Assembly: GCA_000467715.1 (NCBI GenBank)
Contig: AJFK01000302.1
Coordinates: 104,833 to 168,832 of the forward strand
DNA length: 64,000 bases
Origin: Hysterium pulicare CBS 123377
Taxonomy: Eukaryota > Ascomycota > Dothideomycetes > Hysteriales > Hysteriaceae
Direction of reading: 5' to 3'
A program made the translations under genes and the position numbers. Shown piece after piece: positions 32,558 through 42,312 of the stretch; the stretch's first letter is position 1, and each line of letters starts with the position of its first letter. Under the pieces are notes generated by a model. The model had not been told where the DNA came from and ran no database searches. It was given only the letters and a program-made list of their open reading frames with translations.

Positions 32558-34054
32558 CTACACCCCGAAATCTCCCTCCTCGTTCTTCTCATCCGATTTC
32601 ATATCTCTACGGAGCCAATACGCTTGGTATCCGATATCGAGCAGCACAATAACTGCTGCTATTACGCCTATGATAATTCCGATATTAGCACCTGTTAGCA
32701 ATCCCTTCTTAGGTTTTGAAGATGCGAATGTGGAGTGTGAGGGCTTTGAAGTGGAAGTTGGAGACGACATATTAGTAGGTATGGAAGTGGTGGAAGAATG
32801 AGTTTTGTGATGTTTATTTTTGTCTTTGTCCTTCTCGGTGGTTGATGAGGTGGTGCTTGAGTGATCAGACTTCGAGATCATTGTTGAGCTGATGCTAGAG
32901 TGAGAAGGTCTCGAACTTATCGAGGAATCGGTCTTTGAGCTCGAGTGGCCTGACTTGGAGCTTGTTGAAGAGCTAACCGAGGAATCGCTAGTAGAGCTGG
33001 TGCTTGAGTCCGTTGTCGAATGGTGTGTGCTATCAGTCGTCGATGGACGGAACGTATCGGTGGATGTTGGAGCCGTTGTGCCAAGTGAAGACTTAGAAGC
33101 CGACGAGGAAGGTATCATGCTAGTCGAAGGCCGCAATGTCTCACTTACAGTTGGTTTAGCACTCCCCTGCGTCGGCCGCTCCTCTGTAGTCTTGGGTGGC
33201 TCTTTCGTGGCCTCTGGTTGATCTTCCGTTGCCTTTGGCTTACCATCGGGTTCGCCTTTGGGTGGTGACGAGCCATTCTTAGGCTTCCGTCCAGGACACT
33301 TGCCCTTCTTGCACCCCAAGCCGGGCACCACGTTGTCCGGTACATTACTCAACGGATCAAAAATCTTACCAATTGCTGTCGCGTAAGGACCCGTCCCACA
33401 GGGATGCGCAAACCACTGCAAGAATGAGCTCGCATCTTCACCATTTTCAGCGATAGTTTTAGCTGCCTTGACGGCGGCGAGAGTCGCAGCATCCATTGCT
33501 TCTCCAGCACCAGGTATAGCGTTTACTCCGAGTTCGATGATCAAATTGAAAACACCGAAGAGAAGCGAGCATCCGATCTCCCCGAGAGCCGGAAGAGCCA
33601 TTACCACGTCGTTGACGACTTCATCTACAATCGGGATATCACAAAAGCATTGACCGATAGTATAGTCATTTCCGTTAGGATCTGTGGAAGTCGGTAAACC
33701 TTTGCCGCCAGAGATACAAGTTACAGAATGAGTATTACCGTCGGCTAGAGTGGCATTGACAAGGTTACCGCAGTGTGGAAAGCAGAGTTCGAGACCGGCT
33801 TTTGAGAGGGGAAGGCTGAGATAGATGCGGCAATAGCCTTTTTCTCGGAGGCCTTGGGATTCAGCATCGAAGTCTTGTTGGGCTTCCTTTTGGCGTTTCC
33901 AATGATTAAGGTGGCTCCCTTCCATTGTGTCGATCGTGAATGGTTGGGGGAGGACGTTTCTTTCCCCAAAGTGGCCAATTTGGGCAGATCCCGTGGTGCG
34001 TATCGGGATAGGAAAAGATAAAAAGAGAACCAAGAGGAGAGTTGGTAGGCGCAT
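32558..34054 (-). CDS. mucin-like single-pass membrane protein
   Basis: Single exon, 498 aa, ATG at 34054. It starts with a signal peptide (MRLPTLLLVLFLSFPIPIRT). An ectodomain of about 230 residues follows, with paired cysteines (CRIYLSLPLSKAGLELCFPHC, SVTCISGGKG, IGQCFCDIP, LGCKKGKCPG) and a hydrophobic helical segment (IGCSLLFGVFNLIIELGVNA). A long Ser/Thr/Pro-rich stalk runs from about residue 255 to 440 and should be heavily O-glycosylated. One membrane helix (IGIIIGVIAAVIVLLDIGY) lies near residue 455-475, followed by a short acidic tail (RRDMKSDEKNEEGDFGV). The layout of head, glycosylated stalk, single helix and small tail is that of fungal cell-wall stress sensors, but the head is not a WSC domain and I do not recognise it. 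Plasma-membrane location is inferred. Confidence 0.78.
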   Translation of the reverse strand: MRLPTLLLVLFLSFPIPIRTTGSAQIGHFGERNVLPQPFTIDTMEGSHLNHWKRQKEAQQDFDAESQGLREKGYCRIYLSLPLSKAGLELCFPHCGNLVNATLADGNTHSVTCISGGKGLPTSTDPNGNDYTIGQCFCDIPIVDEVVNDVVMALPALGEIGCSLLFGVFNLIIELGVNAIPGAGEAMDAATLAAVKAAKTIAENGEDASSFLQWFAHPCGTGPYATAIGKIFDPLSNVPDNVVPGLGCKKGKCPGRKPKNGSSPPKGEPDGKPKATEDQPEATKEPPKTTEERPTQGSAKPTVSETLRPSTSMIPSSSASKSSLGTTAPTSTDTFRPSTTDSTHHSTTDSSTSSTSDSSVSSSTSSKSGHSSSKTDSSISSRPSHSSISSTMISKSDHSSTTSSTTEKDKDKNKHHKTHSSTTSIPTNMSSPTSTSKPSHSTFASSKPKKGLLTGANIGIIIGVIAAVIVLLDIGYQAYWLRRDMKSDEKNEEGDFGV

Positions 34055-34829
34055 ATCGAAACAGGTGTATGGTGACTTGACAGTTGTGAGGGAGGTTCTT
34101 TAACTGGTAGAGGAGTCTTCGATGCGAGCTCTGTTATATCTATACAATCCACCAAGAAGATGAATCACGTATTCAAGTTGTGTCGACACGTTGAAAGAGA
34201 TTGCATTGTGCCCCATTAATGGTAGCATCCTCTATTCAATCGACAGTCTGAACCGTTAGTCTCTACATAATCAACATTGTATGCCGACAAGGCATATAGA
34301 AATTCATCCAGAAGGCACCTCGCGTGTTGCAAAAAAAGATTTATGTGTAGCAAATCTGTGAAATCGATCCTAATTAAAGTAACTGGAAAAGCTCAAGATT
34401 CAAAGGACCGACCCGGATTTCTATTTCGCAGCATGTTCATATCTAGCATGCGAAACAAGACTAGGGAGTAACATGATTGACGTTTGTAGTTGGCACTGAA
34501 CCCAGGGTGAGTCGTTTTTCGGTGGCACACAACGAATCGTAGAGCTGTTTGAGAGGAGAGAGAGGAGATGAGCGACGCAATTAAGCAGACTTCCGCCTAA
34601 GAGATTATGGCCAGTCATGAAGCGATTATGTCTAGTAGTAATCTAGCGGCTGACGTCAACAGTACCTAAGCATGCCGTGAGCACGCCGCACTACGGCGGC
34701 ACTACCACCGCTCGCTCTCCTGCGCCACACTATCAGACATCACATGTGCCTGCCGCAGAAATCTTTCATTCTCTAACTCTGTACTCATAATCTACCTCCA
34801 GTCTCATTTAAAATCCTCTCGTTCTCAGC
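34055..34829. other. intergenic; promoter of the severed hydrolase
   Basis: No gene recognised. The last 150 bases look like an ordinary fungal promoter and leader (CT-rich, ending CTCAGC just before the ATG at 34830). Confidence 0.45.
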
Positions 34830-34884
34830 ATGGCCCAACCGATCATAGTCTGCGTGTCTGGAGCATGGCATCCATCCGTACAGG
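34830..34884 (+). pseudogene. 5' fragment of an alpha/beta-hydrolase
   Basis: The ATG at 34830 opens MAQPIIVCVSGAWHPSV, which matches the invariant start of a large group of fungal alpha/beta-hydrolases (usually M..PTIVFVPGAWH). After VQ the sequence passes at once into AT-rich low-complexity DNA, and the frame stops a few codons later. No later hydrolase motif (nucleophile elbow GHSxGG, catalytic Asp or His) is found before the next gene at 35431. The fragment could also be a first exon whose remaining exons were lost or displaced by the AT-rich insertion. No function is expected. Confidence 0.5.
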
Positions 34885-35430
34885 TTTTCCTTTCGATAAT
34901 ACATCATGATTAACCTAATAAACTATTGTGGTCTCCTTATAAATTATAGTAGTTTTCTATAGCTTACTATAATTTATCAGATTATTCTTTAAAATATAGT
35001 TTTAACGTTCTCTCCTTCTCTCTCTCTTACCACTAAGTAAATTTATCACGTAGGCTTAAGTAGGCTCATTAAGTAGGCTTATTAAGTAGGTATATCTCTC
35101 TCTCCATCTCCCTAGCCTTCTTCCTTCTTCTTTTCTTCTTCTTCTTCTTCTTCTTCTTCTTCTTCTTTGTTTAAACTCTAGAGGTAGTAGAGTAGATAGT
35201 ATAGTAGACTAGAGAATAATAAATTATTATGAAAGGTAGAACGTAAGTATCACAGACCGCCGTACCCCGGACAATGCTAACCGCTCTGAGTTAGGCTTCA
35301 ACACGTCACGCATACCTAGGTATGCACTGGGCTAACCCATCATCTACTCCTACCAAGACTCGGGGAAATTGTTCGATCTTTGGTAATCGAAGAAGAGAGT
35401 TACCATATTCATCTTCCAGCCCTGAATAAA
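34885..35430. other. AT-rich, low-complexity stretch
   Basis: AT-rich DNA with degenerate tandem copies of an AAGTAGGCTTATT-like unit (about 35050-35092), a CT-rich run and the (TTC)n tract listed separately. It lies where the body of the severed hydrolase would be expected. It ends with the promoter of the GNAT gene. Confidence 0.5.
35133..35167 (+). repeat. (TTC)n microsatellite
   Basis: About eleven uninterrupted TTC units follow an impure CT-rich run. It lies in noncoding DNA. Confidence 0.85.
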
Positions 35431-36142
35431 ATGAAGCTCCGCGCAGCTACCATCTCCGACCTTGACGATCTTGCCACTCTCGCCTGCGAGGCGTTCCCCG
35501 ACGATCCTCAATGGGATTACCGATTCCCGTACCGCAAAAAATATCCCCAAGACCACTATACCCATACTCGAGAACTGTATGAGTCCTTATTGAAACAAGA
35601 AAGCGTGGCTGTTAATGTTGTTACTATATCCACGGAGAAAAATAATGAAGACGTGGAAACTCCCATTGCGCTGGCTGTTTGGGGATTGTACTATGAAGAG
35701 AAAGGGTTGGTGTTTAGCCTCGGTAAGTTAAGTCCGTTGGGTCTGTCTTTCAGGCCTATGCAATAGTGATACGGCTTTTTTAGCTAAGCATAATGATCGC
35801 CGTGATGCCAATCCCAAGCACCTGAAAGCCTTCAATTCTGTACTCGGCGAGGCTAGAAAACGCTACTTCGAAGACACATACGGAGACAAAAGAATGCATC
35901 TCCGCCTTCTTGCGACACATCCTGATTATCGAGGACGTGGAGCTGCTACGCTACATTGCGGTTGGGGTATGCAGCTGGCGGAGAAGCATAAGGTTCCTCT
36001 GACTTTGATCGCTAGTCCACTGGGTCAAAAATTATATAGAAATCTTGGATTTGAGGTCGTGGGTTATTGCACTGTACAGGCAGAAGGGGAGGAAGAGAAG
36101 CTTTGTATGTGCTTCATGGTCAAGGGTCGTGAGGCTGACTAG
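35431..36142 (+). CDS. GNAT-family N-acetyltransferase
   Basis: Two exons (35431-35722 and 35784-36142), 61-nt intron, 216 aa. The start is the ATG at 35431 (MKLRAATISDLDDLATLACEA), which begins the first GNAT beta-strand; the upstream extension of the frame lacks a better ATG. The acetyl-CoA-binding loop of motif A is clear: HLRLLATHPDYRGRGAATLH, with the R-x-x-G-x-G/A core RGRGAA, followed by a helix and PLTLIASPLGQKLYRNLGFEV, the usual motif B ending in GF. Family members of this size in fungi resemble small-molecule or peptide acetyltransferases; the acceptor cannot be predicted. The gene is complete and unexceptional. Confidence 0.88.
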
Positions 36143-37454
36143 GCTGGTGTCGTAACGAGAATGGACCCTTAAATGCACGGTGGTACTGTAAGGAGATCGT
36201 GTCTGTATAGCTGTCATTGGCGTATGCGAATATACCGAAAGAGCGACGGCTGGGTCGTCGTCAAGATTGAGGCTTCGTTTCTTTCGAAGACAACTGCACT
36301 ATTGTTAGCAGCAAGAGCACTCTCTGAGCTACTTGGTAAGTGTACCAAGGCATCGCTCTTACTCGAGGATGTATGAAGGTGACAGTGGTGGTAAATGTAA
36401 GTATTTATTCTCTCATATGTGTTAAGAGGTTGTTTTGCCGTACCCCTCGAGGTCTAAAAAGCCAAAGAAAACCACTTTCAAAATGGAATAGCAAGACGAG
36501 TTAAGAGAACCGCTTGACATCACCGTTTATACGTATAGTTCCATTTCTATATTGACCAACATCCCTTATTTGACGAAACACCAGGTGCAAACATGGGTCT
36601 CGTTCCGATTCCTTGGTATCCTATTATAGGTCTTCATGAGTGGCATCTTCGGCCGAACCTGGCCTTTATGTTGCGTTCGAGGTTCCGCAAACTAGCTGCG
36701 TTGTTGCGTCAGGGCGTCAGCCCGGACGCCGGGGTGGGGGCAGAAGAGCATTTCAGCAATTTCCCAACTGCAGTAGGTGTGGAACAAGTCGACCTTTTGA
36801 CTTGCTGCGACGACGATGTTGCATTTTCCAAGTGAAATTTTCCAAGTGAACTGATCACCGAATGACAGAAGGCGGTCGTCAAGGAATGGTCTCATAGGAA
36901 CATGGATTTTCTCATCAATCTCAGTCGCTGCGACATATTTGAATGTTCCATTTGGTATCGATCAAAATCTCAAATGGTAGGATCCTCGGCGAGACCGAGG
37001 CTCTTATCAGAATTATAACTAATTTCCTATTCTTAGGCAGCCGTCTAGTAGCACAAACGAGCGGGGCTTGCTCCACATAGGGATATCCGCCCCATACCCC
37101 TAACTTAGCAGGCGTTCGCATTCAGCCGCACCAAGAATTTTGCTGCTGACATCAGTGGTCGCAATGGGGGCGGTTGCCGTTTTGTATCAGCCTTGTGTGA
37201 TCACGCTCGTGCTTCGAGAAGCATTGGATTTCTGCGAACTCTTGGTTTCCAGCCACCGAGCGCGTCAGATGTCGACATCCCCTCCTTGCCTTGCGCATAG
37301 GCCAAGATACATTCAATTTATTTTCATATATGGAGGCTCTCGAGGAACATAGTCGGTATACCGAGTTGTGTTCAATTTCATATTGCCCTTCTCGGCTCCT
37401 GCTCGCCACGCTTCTCATCATTCAGAGAATTTCTAGCCGCCCCTCCTCGCTGCC
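36143..37454. other. intergenic, nothing recognised
   Basis: About 1.3 kb. A plus frame at 36593-36835 begins with ATG in a fair context but shows no domain. Other frames are short. The 3' part must be the promoter of the caspase-like gene. Confidence 0.45.
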
Positions 37455-39130
37455 ATGGAACATCGCAATGGCCATGCTTTCGGAGCTAAACTAATCAATC
37501 CAAACTTCCTCCGACTCAATCCAAAGATCGCACAAGTCGAATTTAACAAGTCGATTGCTGGATGCTATCGTGATGGGCACACCGAATACGACGCTGTTGG
37601 TGTTCTCCTTCTTACTTGGAGAGAAGATGATATGGGGTGCAAGGAAAAAGAGGTATGGCTTTTCTTCTCTAGGGTTCAATGAGCTTGTTTTGAATATTAA
37701 CAATCTAGGTGATTCCACTCGGGCGCGTTTTCTCAGATCACTTCAACTACCAAATCGAGCAATATGAGATACCTCCCATTAATTCAAGTCATCTTCTCCT
37801 CTGTCGATTGGACGCTTTCGTCCGCTGCTACGATAGCCCGAACAAACTTGGTATAGTATACTACGGAGGCCACGCTCGCCCAGTTGGAGGGAATGACTTG
37901 CATTTGTTCGCGTAAGTTTGCTGCACGAACCTGCAGAAATCAATCTAGCTGACTGCTTGTAGAAGAACAACTCCATATGGAACCCCGAGCGGAAGTCAGC
38001 CTCCAGAAGAGGTCTCGCTCGAAGACGTGGAGTTAGCAGAATCCCCCGTCGAAGGCCCTTTGGTCAAGCGCTTCTCCAATAATTTCCAGGAATACATCCA
38101 ATTCACCAAGATTCTCGACAAACTTAAGGCGCCCAATGCCGATACGTTTTTTATCGTCGATTGCTGCCATGCCGCCAAAGCATTCACTCGTGAGACGCTG
38201 GGAGGTCGAAAGTTCGAGGTGTTCTGTTCGATCTCGGAAAACAATTTGGCGAGGGCAGCTGGACAGGCGGGATCGTTCACGAAAGTTCTCACAGATGTTC
38301 TCGTCGAGCTCATTCAGAATCGCCAGGAAGGGTTCTCGACGACGGACCTCTATCGGGAAATCTACTTCCGACAGCATCATGAACATAAACCATTTCTCTT
38401 CAACCAGTCGAAATTTGACTACGGGAGAATCTGGTTGCGGCCTTTCCACAAGAAGATCAAACCGACGGAAGATCTCATCTCAAAGTTCTCGATTGACCTT
38501 CGATTACAGCTCACAAAAAGCGTATCTCTCATGGAGCTAAATCAGATTACTAAGGCCTTGCAATACATTCCTCATGTCCAAATGATTGACTTTAAAAACA
38601 TGCGCAGCCCGGCGGACGACCTAGACGATTTCATGCGGAAGGTACTTCTTGCTAGTCGATTAAGGCCACTTCTGGCTCGTATCCGCTATAAAAGGGAGTT
38701 GAAGCACGCGAAACAGCTTCTTCGAAGTGATAGCAATAACAGTACACCCCCTTCTCCAGTTGCAACATCCAGCGAGCATTTTCATATTCGGGAGCCACGG
38801 GATCTGGGGTTATATGACTGGAGCGATACAATGGCTGTTACTAGAAACAATGCCCGTTTGACGCCTAAGCAGGTGAATGATCTAGGGGAAGCTGAAAGAA
38901 GTATTTCAGCAGACTATCGAGGAGTGTGGCGTTTGCAGGAGCCTCATCAGAGAGGCAAAAAGGAGTCGACTGTCCACGATCAGCGAACAGAAATGAACGA
39001 GAAGAGGCTGAGCGAATCTTTTCCCACGCATCGGATCAAGAAGTCGTCTGGGGTGTGGGACCGCTTGTTGTTTGTCTCTTTGGGTTTCCTATTGGGCTCC
39101 ATTGCGCAAAAGGCTGGTTATCTTGGGTAG
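37455..39130 (+). CDS. caspase-like (peptidase C14-type) protein with C-terminal membrane segment
   Basis: Three exons (37455-37652, 37709-37911, 37963-39130), introns of 56 and 51 nt, 522 aa. The start ATG lies in a GCCATGG context. The fold follows the caspase order: a strand with YDAVGVLLLTW, then LGIVYYGGHA with the candidate catalytic His near residue 121, then TFFIVDCCHAAKAF with the candidate Cys at 201-202. These correspond to the YYSGHG and DxCHSG blocks of metacaspases. A helical region of about 250 residues follows. A hydrophobic C-terminal helix (LLFVSLGFLLGSIAQKAG) could anchor the protein in a membrane. The DCCHAA variant is less common than DSCHSG. Proteins of this kind occur in fungi near NLR and HET genes; a role in regulated cell death is plausible but not shown here. 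Confidence 0.78.
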
Positions 39131-39324
39131 CGTTGTAATGGAGGAGGTTCCAAGACCGCCCCCACAGGCAGCAGGCTGGGTTCGTGCAAAGTTGTGGCAC
39201 AAGGCCCTGTACTTGTTGCCTTCGGAAAAATCATATATCGTATGCCTCCAGGCAAAGTGATATAAAAGTGGGGGAGGCCTTACTCCGTCCTTCACTTCAT
39301 TGACCTACAAAGTCTCCAGTAACC

Positions 39325-39679
39325 ATGGCCGACACTACCAATGTGAGTCTGAGAAGTTGCCCGGCATTGTTTCCGATGGCCAACGTTGTGTAGCAAACAG
39401 CGCCCGAGTACAGAGCCGATATTGGAGCTGGCAAATGGACGCCCGTAAGACTTCCTTTTCCTTCAAGGCGGCACGAGGCTAACAATGGCATCGCAGCCTC
39501 CAGCCAAATGGGGCTCTGGAAATTCTATTTACTTATTGCTTAACAACGGAAAGACAGCCGGCCCTTTCACGATCACGAAGTGCAATGCTCCTAGAAACCA
39601 GACCGAGAAGTGGACATACGATGTCAAGGACCAGAACGGGAAGAAAAGGGAGAATATCCCCGAGTCGAAAGTTTGCTGA
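39325..39679 (+). CDS. tiny beta-rich protein, 66 aa, split first exon
   Basis: Exon 1 (39325-39342) encodes MADTTN in a good ATG context and ends at GTGAGT. Exon 2 (39497-39679) follows a 154-nt intron with a CTAAC branch site and CAG acceptor, and reads PPAKWGSGNSIYLLLNNGKT, then AGPFTITKCNAPRNQ and KWTYDVKDQNGKKRENIPES. This matches a loose group of small fungal proteins with the pattern YL..NG...GPY.I......YTL....G.......E, which looks like a single SH3/chromo-like barrel. Without the intron, a start at 39485 would give MASQPPAKW, also open. The C-terminus is short compared with what I remember of this group, so a further small exon may be missing. Function unknown. Confidence 0.5.
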
Positions 39680-40309
39680 TCGGAGGCAAGACGCTGATAG
39701 TGAGGTGGGACATGGCTGAGGTCTGCGGTATTTTTGCGACGTGGTGTTTTCAACCCCGGGCGTTCACCGAATTTAATAGGACAATAGAAACAGGCAATAT
39801 TGGGGGCTAAATGACCCGCTTTCAATTCGCCTTCCTCCATGTCGTGAACCACAGCTCTCATCATGAGCCGCAGCTCTGTAACGGGGTCCGCCTGGAACGG
39901 TGTGCCAGTTGCCTTTTTGATAGGCGATCCCTCGTCTGGATGCATGCAGCTTCCAGGCATCCACAAAGTGGTATGTAACAAGGTTGTCGAATAAAACCCT
40001 CTTTTCACATTGCACAAGGCTGTACACTAGCCACAACAAGCAAAATGCAGAGACCGGTCAGCTCTGTTCTGGCCCCCAAGACCTGCACAGCCCCAAGGGC
40101 GTAACGCGGGAATGAAGCTGGATCGTTTGCCCCACTCAGTACGGAGTATATTCCTTTTAGTTCAGCCACTTCAAGCTTTCAGCTTTTACTCTGTATACCG
40201 ATATTCTGATATTGGAGATGTAAAAGTCCCAATTTACCCAACCCCAACCCCATTATTCGAATCTTCTTCACCTGCGCCTCAATCCTCTGTCATCACTCTC
40301 TTGGCAGAT
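39680..40309. other. intergenic, promoter of the DUF6594 gene
   Basis: No gene supported. The frame that includes the DUF6594 start extends upstream to 40112, but its first 66 codons have no family similarity and are better read as 5' leader. Confidence 0.5.
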
Positions 40310-41905
40310 ATGAACGAGATTGAGTTGTCGCAGTCACCTACCACCCCGTGCACCCCTCCTAGCGCTCATCATCGCTCATGGAGTGATGATGCCTCAACGG
40401 CTTTTGGGGGCGAATCACCGGGAACGGATATCGAGGGTATGCATAGTTTGACCTTATCGCAATCATTGCATACAATTAATATCACAATTGACAGGCCAGA
40501 AAACCAAGGACATTGATCGTAGCGTCGGCCATTACCTAGGATTATCATCGCCGGTAACAGCGAATCTGGACGACATCGACGAAGAGGACTTTGCAGAAGA
40601 TGATGTCCACGACACGGCAGTTGCTACCAAAAGCTTCCAGAAAAGTCTGCTCTCTTCCTGGTATCCATTACTTCATCATGCTTACTCGTTCCAGTCGACG
40701 ATCACCCAAAGGGCTATCCACGACTCGCAGCCCTCCTCAACAGCGACGAAAACTTCCTCATCTGTCGAAAGTATGGTTTCCTACACAACCGCGTCCTTCT
40801 CTACCGACAAGATGAGCTTCGAGAACTCGAGCAGGAACTTATCAGGTTAGATGCGGCTGGCGAGAAGGATAACAAAGGGATCACACTTCAATCGCGGTGT
40901 CGGGATGAGAGGACTTCCAATGAACGGAAAGACTTGATCCAGAGGATTGATCAGAAGCTTCTTGAATACGGTATTTGAATCGAACATCCGTCTCTCGGGA
41001 GACTGTTCTCACATGCACGCAGATAGTATAGTCAAACGAACGCGTCGAATGGCTTCCCTCCAATCAGCCACGAACAGAAACTATATTAGCGTATGCAATT
41101 GGTTCAACCACACCGCTCCACTCGTCGATGAGGAAGCCCAAACATTCAAGCATGACAAGGACTTCGTCGCGTTAGTAGATGCCAAAGAAGGAAGTTGGTT
41201 TGACGGTGCCGTCGAAACCATGCTAAGTAGATTCGGAGGACCCGTCACAAGAGTACGTTTCGACACTAACTTGCCCCTTCATGCATATCCAAGAACGTTC
41301 CATCCCTAATACTCTTCCAGAGACTCTTCATCTCCAAGCGCGACCGAGTCAGCACTGAGGATAAACTCGTCCGTCTCTACTCCAAACGTCGCATCGACAT
41401 TTTCTCTCGTCTCATTATTACCGTCTTAGCTGTCATACTGCTGATGGCACCTGTTGTAGCACTCTTCAGTGCCCAGGAGTCCGGCGGAGTTAAGATTCTG
41501 ATTATCTTTCTCTTTACGATGGTCTTTTCGATTGCGCTGAGTCTTTTCACGAAGGCGAAGAGGCATGAGGTGTTTGCTGCTACCGCTGCGTAAGTCATAT
41601 TCTGCATTTCTGGTGACGACTTTCTATCCTTTGGCGCGATTCGTTTTCTACTCTTATTTCCCATGCATCGCGCACGGTGTTGCATTATTAATGTTTTTGG
41701 GTCGTTGACATATCTTCTTGTACTTGTACTTCTTGCATCTTGATAGCCTTTCTACAATCCAGTCCTCTTCCACGAAGTCGTTCTTTATCTTCTCCTGGCC
41801 ACGACTCAAAACTTTACTTTAATATAGCTTCAATACGAAGTCAGCTAATGAACCTCCAGCTACTGTGCCGTCCTTGTCGTGTTCTTAGGTAACTTCAATC
41901 AATGA
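40310..41905 (+). CDS. DUF6594 membrane protein
   Basis: Six exons: 40310-40436, 40495-40644, 40695-40970, 41023-41252, 41321-41589, 41860-41905; 365 aa. The family core is plain: GYPRLAALLNSDENFLICRK, YGFLHNRVLLYRQDELREL, a run of charged helix (ERKDLIQRIDQKLLEY), RRMASLQSATNRNYISVCNW and FGGPVTR. Two or three C-terminal membrane helices follow (IIITVLAVILLMAPVVALF-like, IFLFTMVFSIALSLF, AVLVVFLGN). The Ser/Thr/Pro-rich N-terminus (SQSPTTPCTPPSAHH) looks disordered. Two splice oddities: the second intron uses a weak donor GTCTGC, and the last intron is 270 nt, leaving a final exon of 46 nt that supplies the YCAVLVVFLGNFNQ ending. DUF6594 proteins are numerous in filamentous ascomycetes and uncharacterised; they look like membrane-anchored cytosolic helical domains. 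Confidence 0.88.
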
Positions 41906-42312
41906 AGCGCTCACATCAACGCTATTTGTCCCACTTCTCATCTCAATGCCTGCTACCGAAAGTGCAGGATTAGGTAACGAGCCATGATTTATGCTGCATG
42001 ATACCATGTCCGAAAGTGCTCCGATGAGGAATAGAGTCAAGATATGCTCCGGCCGTCTTAAGCTATATATGAATGAAAATGATTCCTAATTGAATTCATA
42101 GTCTCGACTCATTGAGTCTAAGTGCGTGTGAGCGATGAGTATTATGCATTTGTCTATAATAACAAACCGGAGAAAGGCTCTTAAAATTAACTAATTTTAC
42201 GATAAAGATCGGTAGCTGCGTGGAAGCCCACCTACGTTTAACGTTAGTTTACAGCAGAGAACGGGAATAAATTCAAGCTCCTTTTCTTATAAAGCCGACA
42301 GTCCGAATAGAG
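41906..42312. other. convergent intergenic, nothing recognised
   Basis: AT-rich 3' region between the DUF6594 gene (plus) and the DUF7708 gene (minus). No element recognised. Confidence 0.55.

Noticed and set aside
39529-40017. 162-codon minus frame
   Set aside because: It overlaps the small plus gene, has no domain and no recognisable structure.
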